Assembly (NCBI GenBank): GCA_035235625.1
Contig: CP141144.1
Location: forward strand, 36,392,014 to 36,456,013
Direction: 5' to 3'
DNA: 64,000 nucleotides
DNA from: Saururus chinensis
Lineage: Eukaryota > Streptophyta > Magnoliopsida > Piperales > Saururaceae
Shown here: piece after piece, positions 48,035 to 60,161 of the stretch
Layout of the letters: every line of letters begins with the position of its first letter
How positions within the stretch are numbered: the first letter of the stretch is position 1
Notes under the pieces: model-generated
The model's database searches: none
Told to the model about the DNA's origin: nothing
Seen by the model: the letters and a program-made list of their open reading frames with translations, nothing else
Position numbers and translations under genes: made by a program

Positions 48035-50560
48035 TGGTGGTTGTAAGTCCTACACCAACCAACTTGTTTTGACTCAAAATTAGGGTTCCTTGATTTAGAC
48101 TTTAGTTTTCTTAATTAGGATTTCTATTATAAGTAGGTTACTTAGTATCTAATGTTTTATTAAAGGTAGGATACTTATTTTGATTACTTTCCCTAATTAG
48201 ATTAGATTCCTTAAAATAAAGGCTCTTAAGCCTATAAATTGTAACACACTTTTCCTATCGGAAGACAAGCAATGAAAATCCATAACTACTTAATTTATTC
48301 TCTCCCCCTTCCGGTCCTTTCTCCCCTTTCCCTACATACAAACTTATCGTAGTAAAGATCTACAACATTGGTATAAAAGCGCTGGCCCTTCCTGCATCTT
48401 CCATCCATGGTGTCCGGCACGTCTACTCAACAGCGAAAACGGGTCGAGCCAGCATCCAACTCCACTGATTCCTCTTCCCAGCCACCATGGCAGCATGAAC
48501 TGGACTCCACTCATACCCAAATTGGTGTGCTGCAGCAACAGATCAAGACATTCAGCACCAACCTTCATGTGACGAATTCTGGCCACCACGAGACACCAAA
48601 AGATTGATGTCGAACTCCATTTACTCACTCATCAAATTGAGGATGGCCTTGATTCAGCAAAACATGAAATTGCTGCGACAAATCAGCAACTTTAGACCAT
48701 GAATCAGATGATGGAGGCACAGGGCAAGTAACTAGCGAAGCTTGTCTTGCTTCTACATGAGCGTCCAACTCCTCCAAACTTGCACCGCCTCCTTCATGGC
48801 CAACGGTCCCACTGTCCCTCCTCCTTCAGTCCTAACTGATGGTACCACCGCCCCCCAGGGGCGGCTAGACCTTAAGGCAGCTTAGGTTGCTGCCTAAGGC
48901 CCCGTAAAAACACAAGGCCCCTAATAACCATAATTAAGCAATACATCATATTAAAAATATATTTTTATGATAGTGATCTAAAGAGTTTTAGGAGGATTGT
49001 TACCTTTTTTATGTCATCTTGCATATTAATTCTACTTCATAGACTTCTATGTATAGCTTTTCTAAAAACCCTCAAATCAATCGCCAAACAAGAAAAAATT
49101 ACTTACCATATATTACTTTGGTTTAACATAAAATCATCCATATATACCCAACACCTAATGGACACTTATTAAGCATTATTTTATTTTTTACATTCTATAT
49201 ATCACACCTTTAGTCTTAGGCTAAATTAGCTTTTTTTTATACTATACCCTTTAAAGAGAGCTCTTCCCACACAATTCTCTCATATTTTTCTCAATTTTTA
49301 ATATTCAAGATATTACTCTCATCTCTTTCACCCCAATAACGAGCAGTCTTAATTCTTGAGGTTGTTTTTTTTCATGTTCTAAAATTAAATTTATATTCTT
49401 TTTTACTTAATATGTAAAATTTTATTTTATAATATTATTATTTCTTAGCATAGTTTCAATTATGATGGTTTTCGTATATTTTAAAATATTTTTATAATTT
49501 GAAAGCAACTTTTGAAACAAGGAAAAGTTATTGTACCCGGGCAAATTTAGCCACACATGTGCCTAACCAAGCAAGACATGCAGATAATTCGGATATGTCT
49601 TCTCTTTCAATAACACATATCATTGGATTGATATCTAAAAGCACTTTATGCGGCCGGTGCAAGCCCTGCTAAATGAAATAACATATTAATGGAGCTCATT
49701 CAAATATTATCTCTTGAAAATAATATATTAATATAGGTACATCAAGCCCATGTTGCAACTGCAAGAGGGTTAGGGTATTGTAGCCCTAACTATAAATTGA
49801 TAGCAAGCAGAGCTATTAGTACATGACACAAAGTCCCTAACTATAATTTGGTGTCCAAGGGGCTACTAATGTAAGAGACAAGCCCCTCGCCATGTTCTAA
49901 CTACGGGCTATAATGCACTAGCCCGGCTATGACTACAGTGTAGACTAGACATATCTTATCAGCAAAACTTTAAAATAACAACTTAATTAGTAATTTTCAT
50001 CTTGAAGTGTAATTTTTTTTAAAATAAATTAATATATTAATATTATATTAAATATAAAAATAACACACTTAAAATCTTGCTTTAGGCCTCCAATTGTCTC
50101 AAGCCGGCCCTGCCGCCCCCACACCCTTGCGATTTGGGATGTTTCCAGATCTCACAGCCTCCACCGGCCTTTCACCATCATCAGACAACATGGCTGTGTC
50201 GGGCACAGCCTTGTCGCCAAAATCAATGTCCTCTGTTCTCCCCGCCTCCCAAAGTGCTGCCTTTTTCATTTCCACAGCAGGAGGGTGTCCCCATTTCTCC
50301 CTTTCCGGCTTTGTCCAACCAGACTTGCCTCAACCCATGGGTGGCACAGCAGCTTAAAGCTTTTTCGTAGACCTCCCTCGCTTTGTTGTCGCCACTGCCT
50401 CAGCAGCACAGGCCACCGCCCCGACCAAACTACCGCTCCATCAATGCCCTGGTTTACTACTGCTCGGTCGGTCACACAACCCTTTGTGCAGCTGCCATCC
50501 ACCTCCTCTCATCTCCTTCACTTGTTTCGGCTGCTGCACTTCAGTTACCACTCAGGATTA
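48035..50560 (+). mobile_element. Chromovirus remnant: 5' LTR, primer site and part of gag
   Basis: An LTR-like segment of about 330 bp ends tctacaaca at 48367, followed by a tRNA-Met-type primer site (ttggtataaaagc) and a gag start (MVSGTSTQQRKR) at 48408. The gag-like, proline-rich stretch runs to about 48855 and resumes at 50113 after the nested hAT element. It fades near 50560. No pol or 3' LTR is seen. It is a truncated fossil. Confidence 0.6.
48856..50112 (+). mobile_element. Non-autonomous hAT transposon, 8-bp target duplication
   Basis: 1257 bp with imperfect terminal inverted repeats, CAGGGGCGGCTAGA at the left and, read inward from the right, CAGGGCCGGCTTGAGA. A perfect 8-bp duplication ccgccccc lies at 48848-48855 and 50113-50120. 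The interior is AT-rich with no transposase. It is inserted in the gag remnant of a chromovirus, so it is the younger of the two. Confidence 0.88.
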
Positions 50561-50599
50561 GGTCCACCATTGCAAACAAAACTTCCCCTACTTATAAGG

Positions 50600-51327
50600 G
50601 GAATTCAATGAAAGCTCGTTACTTGAAGGAATACGAACCAAAAAAACAGCGAAAAAACAGAAATCCATATCAGAAATTGAAGAAGGAGCCATACCCAGAT
50701 GAGGAATTGGGAAGGACAGCAGTATTGTAGAGCCGGGAGAAGCGGTGGGTGAGGAGCTTGGGCTTTTTAGGCTTCTTGCGGAGCCTGCAAATCTCCTGCA
50801 CCAGCGGGACGTGAACTAGGACTAGCTTCCTCGCCAACAGCCACCCTTTCAACAATGTACCCACCACCCATAAGAAGATTTCCAACGGAAAGCGAGCAAT
50901 GACCGATAAAATTAATGGCAGTTCAGATCACAAATCCAGAAGAAGACTTACCCAGAGATATCAGAGAGAGAAAGAGAACGAAGACCAGAGCAATCCCAAG
51001 CAGAAGGACGACCACCGTCACCAGCCGCTGGATGTCACAGGAGAGGCTAGAGAAGCCTTCCACATCCGTTTGTACCTCACAAGCCGGTGGCCAAAAGCAT
51101 TCGGGAGCACTCGGGCGAAGAACTCGGGCGACGGTGAAGAACTCCCGCTGCGTAGGAGTAGATTAGGATGCCGGACTGAAAAAACCTAACGGGACTTATC
51201 GGGCTCCGGTGGCAGAGCCCGAGCCAGATTTACTTTACTGTAGCCCGATAACAGCCCGTTTGTAATTAATTAAATGGGCTCGGGCCGGGCTGGTCAAGTG
51301 GGCTAAGGCCCGATTTCCACCCCTACT
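50600..51327 (-). mobile_element. hAT-like end with exon-like sequence
   Basis: Read on the minus strand from about 51327, TAGGGGTGGAAATCGGGCC followed by repeated gggctcgggc or cccgagcc phrases is the familiar end of plant hAT elements. Inside it, minus strand about 51130-50950 encodes a segment ending in a strongly hydrophobic run (LVTVVVLLLGIALVFVLFLS). This is followed by a good splice donor (CTGG|GTAAGTC). A second open stretch lies at 50885-50670. The gene of origin is not recognised. No opposite terminus was found, so the left limit is approximate. Confidence 0.4.
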
Positions 51328-51553
51328 TGTTAGCTTTATTCATATTGTGACATTGTTCTAGTTGAAGGGAAAAAGAAAACTGAATACATAATCCATCATG
51401 CGTTCAACTTGCGTCAGATACAATTTTCTTCATTTTCTACATACTTTTAGATGAATGAAGGTGAGGGGAATTCCGTCCCCGCTTGAATCTGCAATCAGCA
51501 TGCAATGTCCTATTTAAAGAGTTCAGTTCGCATTTTATCCGACGCAAATCGAA

Positions 51554-53563
51554 TCACCAGAAATCTCCACATGAGCAAACTCCATGTTCAAAATGATAGA
51601 ATCGATTTGGATCCTTCAATACAAGCTTTCTTTCAACAATCTTCGATGACAATTTAATGGCAGTGTGGCAGTTTCTGCACACCCTGCGGTTCTTAGTCAC
51701 ATAAATAGTAGCCTTTCCTGGGTTGCTGATCAGCCCAAAAGCAACAGCCAACATTTCACTATGGCCAGAAGGGATGCACTCTCTTTCCTCATCAACGTCA
51801 TGCAAAGCAAAATTATTTCCAGGACTGTAACCTTCATCTTCTTGCATCTTTCTCCTTAAACTATCTAGTTCTAGATATATCCTATCCGACCTTGGATGAG
51901 AGACATCCCCTGTACCAAACACATGAACCTTGTTCCGGACTTCAATCCAGCTGCAAGCCTTCTTGGTGCTCAAGCCCATGTCAACAATCATTTGTTTCAA
52001 ACTGCTAACCATTTCCCATTTCCCATTTGCAGCATAAACATTAGAGAGCATCACATAGTTCTCGGCATTCAAAGGATCTATTTCAATTAGTTCTTCCACA
52101 ATCTTTTTTCCTAGTATCAAATTCTCATGGATCCTGCACCCTTCAAGCAGAGCACTCAGCACCTCAGGACAGCGCCCAATTTCGTGCTCCAGCATGAATG
52201 ATTGTGCATCTTTCAGGAGTCCTGCTCGAGCTAGTAGACCAACCATCAGTGCAATGTGCCCGATCTTAAGCTCCCGTAGGCAGCTGAAGTAAAACCTTCC
52301 CTCTTCAACCCATTGAGCAGTCTGGCATGCATGAAGTAAAGCCGCATATAACTTCTCATCAGGTTCCAGTCTTAGATCCATTTTTCTTTCATTGAAAAGC
52401 TTAAGCCCATGCTCTGCTTGACCGTGCAAGCTATATCCAACTATCATCACAGTCCAAGAAACCATATCTTTATTTTCCATCTTCTTGAAAATGTTCGAAG
52501 CAGACCTCAGACATCCTGACTTTATATACATATCCATGAGTGCGTTATATACAGTTAGATTCAGCTGCACAGCGTTTCTTGTTACATATGCGTGAATTTC
52601 TTTTCCATGCTTACGAGCAGCAACTCTTGCACAAGCAGGAAGAACGCTAGCAACGGTAACTGAATCAGGCTTTACACCTTCGGCATGCATTGACCTGAGT
52701 AATTTCAGCCCCTCGTTAAAGCAACCATTCTGCACATACCCACTGATGACTGCTGTCCACGAAACAGCATCTCTACTCAGCATTCCATCAAAAACAGCTC
52801 GAGCATATACCATGCTACCACAGTCGAAGTACATTTTCACCAGTGCATTGCCAACAGAAACGTCAAACTCCAATCGAAGTTTCCTCGCAATTTCATGAAC
52901 TTTTCTCCCTTCTATACTTGAATTTAACCACCCACAAGCTTTGATGGCGGATAACAGAGCTACTGAATCAACATTGGCGCCCGAATTTACCATCTGATAG
53001 AAAACATCCAACGCCAACTCATGCCTATTCTCCATTGCATATAAGCCAGCAAGCAGAGTCCAAGAAACGGCGTTCTTCTCACGCATTTTATCAAATATCC
53101 GTTGTGCAGCTTCAGTGCCATCCAATTGCCCATACACAGTCATGAGTGAAGTGATCACATACTGGTCAGCAGCAAACCCAAGTTTCACAGCATGACCATG
53201 AACTAATTTCGCGTAAAAGAAATCACCGGAAAGGCGCGACGCCGTCAAGACACGGGGCAGCGTGTGCCTATCGGGATGAACACCGCGTGCGAGCATCTCA
53301 TAATAGACGGAAAGAGCGGCCTGCGGGGAGCCACCGCCGTTGAGATGGCGTTGAATGTCGGAGTTGTAAGAGAAGGCGCTTCGAAGAGGAATTTCATCCA
53401 ACACCTGGAGGGCTTCCGAAGGTTGATAGGTTTGGAGGCGGATTGCGGCATGGCCTGAATTGACACTTCGGACGGATGATTCTGACTTTTGGCGTCTGGG
53501 TCGTGGGAATTCAAAGAGAAAATGGCGGAGGTTGCTTGAACGGAAGCCATTTTTAACGTTCAA
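51554..53563 (-). CDS. Pentatricopeptide repeat protein, PLS class with E and DYW domains
   Basis: A single intronless frame of 669 residues. A basic N-terminus (MNVKNGFRSSNLRHFLFEFPRPRRQK) fits an organelle transit peptide. PPR repeats of the PLS type follow from about residue 65 to 480, with phrases such as ALVKMYFDCGSM, VFDGMLSRDAVSWTAVISGY and NALMDMYIKSG. E/E+ motifs follow, then a DYW domain over about the last 136 residues. The deaminase-like zinc and active-site pattern is present: HSE at 601-603 and CRNCH at 629-633. The C-terminus is DFW where most members have DYW. Members edit specific C residues to U in mitochondrial or plastid RNAs. The target cannot be told without decoding the repeats against organelle sequence. 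The length is usual for the class and it appears intact. Confidence 0.93.
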   Translation of the reverse strand: MNVKNGFRSSNLRHFLFEFPRPRRQKSESSVRSVNSGHAAIRLQTYQPSEALQVLDEIPLRSAFSYNSDIQRHLNGGGSPQAALSVYYEMLARGVHPDRHTLPRVLTASRLSGDFFYAKLVHGHAVKLGFAADQYVITSLMTVYGQLDGTEAAQRIFDKMREKNAVSWTLLAGLYAMENRHELALDVFYQMVNSGANVDSVALLSAIKACGWLNSSIEGRKVHEIARKLRLEFDVSVGNALVKMYFDCGSMVYARAVFDGMLSRDAVSWTAVISGYVQNGCFNEGLKLLRSMHAEGVKPDSVTVASVLPACARVAARKHGKEIHAYVTRNAVQLNLTVYNALMDMYIKSGCLRSASNIFKKMENKDMVSWTVMIVGYSLHGQAEHGLKLFNERKMDLRLEPDEKLYAALLHACQTAQWVEEGRFYFSCLRELKIGHIALMVGLLARAGLLKDAQSFMLEHEIGRCPEVLSALLEGCRIHENLILGKKIVEELIEIDPLNAENYVMLSNVYAANGKWEMVSSLKQMIVDMGLSTKKACSWIEVRNKVHVFGTGDVSHPRSDRIYLELDSLRRKMQEDEGYSPGNNFALHDVDEERECIPSGHSEMLAVAFGLISNPGKATIYVTKNRRVCRNCHTAIKLSSKIVERKLVLKDPNRFYHFEHGVCSCGDFW

Positions 53564-55040
53564 GCGTTTGTTTTAAGCTTCTCTCATCCTGAACACTGCT
53601 TGCGCGACTCCTTCAAAATTCTGCCGTGCGCGTGGCATCATTTACGAGGAAGAGTTTTTAATGCGACTTGTCTAACATTTAGTAGTTTTAGTTTTAAGGG
53701 GAAGCTTTTTTATGTTCAATCTTCAACGATATCCGAGCATAAGGGGAAGCATTTTTCCTCTCCATCTACAATGTGATCCGAGTATAAAAAAAATGTATGA
53801 AAAGTATTAGATTCTAAAATTAATAGCGTAAGTAATGTTTATGTTAATATGAGCTAGCGTATGTGCTAGGTATTTCTTACGCTTGGCTCAATTAAAGCGG
53901 AGTATAGAAAATACTTCTATTTTAAGGCTAGGTGACTAGAATAGGATATTATGGCTCTCGTGTTATGTTCTCATGTAGACGATTATTGGTGGGTTATTGG
54001 TCAGCTAATCTTGTTATGAAAATTAGGTAGGAAAATTTTTTTTGGTACTTTTTACATACCATGATTTGAGTGCAAGAAATACTTAATGGTCATGTATATG
54101 TGAGATTGATAATGTACAGATTAGTACACATTGGTGTCAATTCATTGATATTACATTAATACATGCTAGCATGCCCGCTAATTTAAAAAATGAACAGCTC
54201 TTAAATGTTTCTTATGTTGGGCTCATGGTGAGCTGGGAATATAAAAAATTCTTCCCAATTACGAATAAGGTTAAGTTTATTTGGTCTTAGCCTTGTATTG
54301 TTAGTCACTAAGTATTGGTCATAAAAATTAGTCATGCTAGAAGTCTAGGGGCAAAGGTATGGTACCAATGCAGGCCCCAATTGGGTTCCACACCTACTTG
54401 CATATTTGTCACTGAAGAATTAGATAATGAAATTAAGTGTCCTACTTGCAGCCAGTTTGATAATGTGTGCCCTCCTTGTATGGTTATCTTAATCAATAAA
54501 AAATATTCCCATCAAGAAAAAAGTTTTCATTTGTTAGCTAGTAGTAAATGTAACAATGCTCTATTCCAACTAAAAAATGGTATTTAACATAGGAAGAATT
54601 TTTCATACTCCCCTCTTACAATGAGCCTAGCATAAAGAACATATGTGAGCCTTTGATATTTGATATCAACAACACACACGCTAATAGGCTAGTGTGTGCA
54701 CTGTCGATATCATGAATGAAGGGCTCCCATGCATCCTTACACTAGGCCCATTGTGAGAGTGAAGCATTAATAATGTTTCCACACAATACTGATGGATTAC
54801 AGTCACTACAATGAGAATATTGAAAATGACCCAATCTTTCGATACTCTTTTATTGCAGATCAACTCATAGAATTAGTTCAAGTTAAATTAGAACTTGTAA
54901 CTAGTAAATTCATATCTGAAACATTTTTGTGTTTGTTATTTGGCAAGAATTATCTTCACATCTATGCTTTCACTTATTTGGTCATTTATAACTATTGGGT
55001 GGGGTAGTGGAAACTTGGTGGCGTGCCCGGCTTGTGGATG
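53564..55040. other. Non-coding region upstream of the PPR gene
   Basis: The first few hundred bases should hold the PPR promoter, but no clear TATA box was seen. Further right the sequence is AT-rich. The plus-strand open frames at 54315-54587 and 54792-55007 have no recognisable domain and lie in sequence that looks like old repeat. Confidence 0.4.
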
Positions 55041-55049
55041 TGCAAAAAA

Positions 55050-57180
55050 ATGCCACCTTTATGTCTCTTTCAAATAATTTATATGCATTTACACATAAAT
55101 ACATATATAAGCAGTAGAACAAATTCAAATAACTTTCAATTTGTATAAATTAAAGCAAGAATTAATTCCTACTAACCTTTAGGGGCTGAGCCCTAAGGAC
55201 ATGGCCAAACACCCAGAAGCACGCATGACCTCTTATTTATATCAAATATAAATGGGGGAATTAGAATTACCTCCTTAATTGATGAATCTCTTCTCTTCCA
55301 ACTAAGAGAACCCCTTTATTCCTTAGCCAAATTGCTGGGATAATTTGGCTTGAATGGGGTTGATCACCATTTATCAAAGAGAAGATGAGAGTAGTAATTC
55401 TCTCAATTTTTGTTTCAGAGAATGAAGAAGACCGGTGAACTTTCTTCTATGGGCGACAAGAGAAAAGAGATGGAGGATTGTAGCTGACCAGACTAAGAGA
55501 AAGAAGAAAAATCAAGGCTTGCTACTGTTGCCTCTTTTCACCTTTTCTTCTTCTTTGTTTTTCATCCTAGAGAAAGAGATGATGATAATAATCTCTCTTT
55601 GATCCGTTTCCTATTTTTTATATAACTAACTTTGCCCACGTTCCTATTATACTTGAATTAGAATTGGGGCCCACTTAATTTTCCTCCTCTCACATATCTC
55701 TCAAACCGGACTCTTTCTCCCAGTTTATGTAGGTACATCACCCACAAACTTAACATCCCCCACTTGGGTGAAGTGGCCATGGACCAAACAACAACTTGTA
55801 CACCTAGTTTTATCTTAGTCCAACTTGTAGGCAAAAATGTTCATTTGAACTCCATAGGAGCTGGTGCCCTTGCCCTGTCGAAGTCCTATGCTATGAACAA
55901 GACGTACAAATTGATCCGTTATTAAAGCCTTAGTTAACAAATCTGCCAACACCTCCAAAGTAGTAAGATGATTTACTACCAAGTTTCGTTTCTGTAGCAT
56001 GTCAAACACAAGGTAGTAATATACTTCAATGTGTTTATCTCTGACACTGATTTATCCATTTTTAAGTATTGACACAGTAGCCAAATTATCACAAAACATC
56101 TTGATAGGAGAATCAACCTAGCTCTCTAGCCTAAGCCTAGCTAGAAGGTCTTTAATCCACATTACTTCTGAAGCTGCTAAACTACATGCATAAAAGACAG
56201 CTTCCACGGTTGACTTTGTTATGCTCTTTTACTTCTTACTAGCCCAAGTTATAGCACCGCATCCCAACATGAAGACATAACCAACAGTGAATTTCTTGTC
56301 ATCTAGGTCCCCAGTATTGTCTGAATCACTATACCCAACTATGACAGTTCCTCAGCCTGATAGGTGAGTTTTATACCCTTAGTTCCCAGGAGGTACTTAA
56401 AAACTCGCTTCACTGCTTGCCAGTGAGCCATACTTAGGTTTGTCTAGTATCTACTCAAGAGCCTTACAACATAGCTCAAATCAGTCGAGTACAGGTCATG
56501 GCATACATTAAGCTGCCAATAGCATGTGTATAATGCACTAACTCTATTTTGAGTCTATCCTCGTTAGAGGATGGTGCCTAACTTTTAGATAAAGTTGTGT
56601 ACTTATAGATAGGAGACTCCATTGCTTTCCAACCAATCACACCGAAGCATTTCAAAATGCTTTCTATGCATGATTTTTGAAGTATACTAAGCAGCCTTGT
56701 TTTTCTATCTCTTTCAATCTTCATAACAATTATGTAGGAGGCCTCACCCATGTCTTTCATTTCAAATTGGGTCTTGAGGTACTCCTTTAGACTAATTATT
56801 AAGCTCAAGTCACTTCCCATCAAAAGGATATCATTTACATAGAGAGAGAGAGTAACATAATTCTACTTTCATCCTTGAAGGAGTACACACAATGATCAAA
56901 TTCATTTGCTATGAACCCATACTCGCTAATCACCTTGTGAAAAGTGAAGTACCAGAGCCGAGGAGACTATTTAAGGCCATATAAAGTCTTTATGAGTTTG
57001 CACACCTTGTGTTCCTCTTCAGGAACAACTAAACCCTCAGGTTGTTCCATGTAAATCTCCTCCTCTAAATCACCATTTAGGAAGGCAATCTTTATATCCA
57101 TTTTGTGAAATTCTAAGTATAATTGTGCCACTATAGCTAACAAACACCTAATAGATGTGAATCTAGTCACAGGTGAATAG
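55050..57180 (-). mobile_element. Copia remnant with 3' LTR
   Basis: On the minus strand, a reverse-transcriptase segment lies at about 57.17-56.97 kb (KMDIKIAFLNGDLEEEIYM). Further pol sequence is at 56.82-56.58 kb and an RNase H end near 55.93 kb (ADLLTKAL). Then come a polypurine tract (aagtggggga at about 55765-55756) and an LTR opening TGTTAAGTTTGTGGG at 55755. The lower limit of the LTR was not fixed and is set near 55050. Gag, protease, integrase and the 5' LTR were not seen. It is a truncated fossil with many breaks. Confidence 0.75.
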
Positions 57181-57199
57181 GTATAGGAAAAGCAAATAT

Positions 57200-57600
57200 A
57201 TTTCGGATCATAATAATCTGTAATATGTATTTAGGAAAAAAATTGAAAGCCAGAGTTGCCTAGGAAAGTGAAATGCAATACGTAGTAGCTCAGATAAATT
57301 GAAAGAAACGTACTTGCAATATTACAACACTACTTCACCTTTCAAAGAAAAACGAAAGATAAGGGGATAAAAAAAAGGAAACCAAGTTGGATAAGTAAAA
57401 TTGCACAAATGCTCTATTTGAAACATTATACAACTCCCATAAAACTCACCTTCAAGCTTCGACATAATTAAGACACAGTAACAAGATAAAAAAAATAACT
57501 GACACAACCAGAATAAACATATTGCATCTATAAGACACAGTATCAGGTGCACCTTCATTATGATATAGTAAAATGTATTAACACCTAATGTATGGCCAGG
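57200..57600. other. Non-coding, no gene seen
   Basis: AT-rich spacer between the Copia remnant and the host gene fragment. The minus-strand open frame at 57322-57558 is Cys/Leu-rich and not convincing. Confidence 0.4.
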
Positions 57601-57614
57601 AATTAAGAAAAGAA

Positions 57615-58280
57615 TTATTTAACTACAATTTGCGGTAGCAAATATCGAAACTCAAACTCTTGGATATGTTTCCCATGAAGATCAATCTCCGGCTCATCGT
57701 AGAGTATCATATAAAATTGGCAACCAAAACCTCTTTGCTCGAATTTATATCCTAGGAAAGGGAAAAAGGCAAATTGGAAAAATAAAGACCAACAACTATT
57801 CTAACTCAAACTTATTAGATACTAGTAAATTATACCTGAGACCAGGGGTATATATCAGCAAGCACTTTCTTATAACGCTTTACTGTCTCATTCAAACCTT
57901 TTGTAATACTCTTAAAGTGGTGAAACCTACGATTGGATTTTTATCGTTAAACCTGTCCACTCGCTACGCCAGTGTGGATTCATGGAATAAATGGGTCTAT
58001 GCTCTGTTTGACCATGATTGAAGAGACTTTCCATTATAGTTGTAATCAATTTTGGAAGAACTGCTCTAATACCAATCAAGAATTTTTCATTCCCTAGTTA
58101 GATTATAATTATGGAAGGGTAAATAGCGTTGTCAGCCATAATATAGAGACTAGTGGAGATAATCAGCAACTATTTTTGGAGACAAGAACCCTCAAAAGGA
58201 GGTGGGATTTCCTGAGCTTTTTTATGAATAGGAATGGGCAACATTCTGTCCAAGGATTCCGAATCAAATTCAGCGGCGAC
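57615..58280 (-). pseudogene. 3' exons of an unidentified host gene, cut off by an LTR element
   Basis: Minus-strand blocks with protein-like composition occur in order. About 58280-58175 includes ESLDRMLPIPIHKKAQEIPP. About 58080-57955 includes RPIYSMNPHWRSEW. A block ending at 57836 includes GLNETVKRYKKVLADIYPW. The last block, 57751-57615, includes RGFGCQFYMILYDEPEIDLH and ends in TAA. A GT-AG intron (about 57835-57752) separates the last two, but its obvious splice sites do not keep the frame. Short frame slips also occur around 57955-57915. I do not recognise the protein. The upstream part ends exactly where the LTR at 58281 begins, so it may continue beyond that element, outside the window. 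Confidence 0.5.
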
Positions 58281-59691
58281 TGATAAGTATGAAATCTATA
58301 TCTATTTTATATGCCTTTTTACCTTATTTGCTAGTATAGATTAGGTTAATTTAGAGTTAATTATGATTTATTTAGATTAAGATAGATATTAGTATTTTAG
58401 TTTAATTATTAATGATTTTGTAGTTATTAGTTGTTTAGACATGTATTTAAATCAAGTTGGAATTTTAATTACATTATACATGTCTAAAGTATGATATTTT
58501 ATATTTTGCAGGTAAAGTGCGCTTATCGAGGTACTTGGATGATGTTTTGAATAGTTCAAAGTAGTCTTCACATGCTTTAAAGTGATTTGGACAACTTTTC
58601 AGAGTTATAAACAAGTTGGAAATTAATATGGACACGATGGAAAGCTTAATGAACAGAATATGAACTGTTCAGGAAAATTGTCCAGATTGCAGAAACACTG
58701 TAGCCGATCGAACGAGGTCACTTACCGATCGATCGGGATAACATGAATTCAAACAAAAATACAGTTCAAGCGATCGATCGGCATAACGTGCAGTTTCCTA
58801 GTTTGACCCAAATTTCAATCCTTTTCATATTGGACTTCTTCCTACGGAACTTATGCCTATAAAAAGACATATTTGGCTTAAAATTGGGGGGATTCCAATA
58901 GATTTTAGGAAGAGAAAAAGGAAGAAGAAGATGGAATAGAATTCAATGCTTCTAATGGAAATTTAGGTGCTTTCTTCTACCATGGAAGGCTAAACTTTTC
59001 TTTTACTTAGGAGTTGATGAAGCTATAGATAAGTTTTAGTTTCTTTTCTTTTAATTTAGATCTCAGTAGTGAATGATGACAATTGTATGATATGGATTTC
59101 CTTTTTAATGGAAGAGCTTTTCATGTTTATTCAAGTCTATGTTGATTTATTGTCTTGTAGATGATAGATTGATATGGTTTTGATATTTGCATTGATTCTA
59201 ATTTCTGTGATTTAGATGAGATGGCCATACAATAGTTTTAATGTTTAGATAATTAATGACTTGGATGAGTTATATTAAGATTAGACGGGTCATGCCTATA
59301 GCTAGTTTAGTGTAGATGATCCGTGCTATTGTCGAAGATAGTTCTTGCCATGGAAGTTAATTAATGATTCTTTTTGAAGTAATTCTAGCTTATAGCTGAG
59401 AATACTTGTTCATATTCACACTAGATTTAGATTAAAAGTTAAGGAATTGTTATGGTTCTATAGTGGATTCAATTTCCTAAGTAAATTCTATCAAATTAAT
59501 CTCTTATTTTTAAACTAGTTGATTCCTTTCTTTTCCTTAATTTAAGTTTAAGTTGTTTTTAGTTTGTAATCAGCAAATTCCTCTTTAGATTTAGTGATAA
59601 TCCATCCGTCCCTGAGGTTTGACAACCCTTAAATACTTATCCTAGTACAATTACCTTGTACACTTGTAAAGGGTTTAATTATAAACGATCA
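58281..59691 (+). repeat. 5' LTR of the Athila-like element
   Basis: 1411 bp, from TGATAAGTATG to cgatca. It matches the solo LTR at 13280-14710 end to end (reverse orientation) and is more distantly related to the arms of the inverted-LTR element at 907-5967. It abuts the host gene fragment at 58280. The preceding five bases are gcgac, but the partner duplication is outside the window. Confidence 0.88.
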
Positions 59692-59697
59692 AGTTTT

Positions 59698-59715
59698 TGG
59701 CGCCGTTGTCGGGGA
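59698..59715 (+). other. Primer-binding site, tRNA-Asp type
   Basis: TGGCGCCGTTGTCGGGGA begins six bases after the LTR end. It closely resembles the complement of the plant tRNA-Asp 3' end, as expected for the Athila group. Confidence 0.85.
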
Positions 59716-60161
59716 TGGTGTTGATTTATTACTAAATTAGTATTAGGATAATTCTATCTAATTTAGATTCAGTTTACTTTAGTTTTTAGGTTAATTTTTA
59801 GTTTCTTACCTTTTGTTAATTTGATCTTGTAGGCTGAGTTGAAGATCGTGCCCTCTACACTTGTGGCCACAAGTGGACATCGACAAGCATAGTGCTTCTC
59901 TTCGGTTTGCGAGATCCTTTTCTCTCTTTATTTTTAGTTCTTTTCTTAGTTAGTTTTTGCTTGTTATTTCCCTTTTTACATTTAAAATTGTGTGGTGTGT
60001 TTGTGGTGTATGCGTGGTCGTCGCTCCTTACTCCCCCGATTAGTACCATTTGACCCTGAGCCTGAGTGGACATCTAGGAGAGCTGAGTTGCCCTCGACCT
60101 ACATTTCGACACCCCCAAACTCTCCCACCAATTCCTCCACCCACACTAATCTAGCCCCATA

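Noticed and set aside
50899-51189. Plus-strand charged open frame
   Set aside because: It overlaps the exon-like minus-strand segment in the other direction and has no domain. It is probably a shadow frame.
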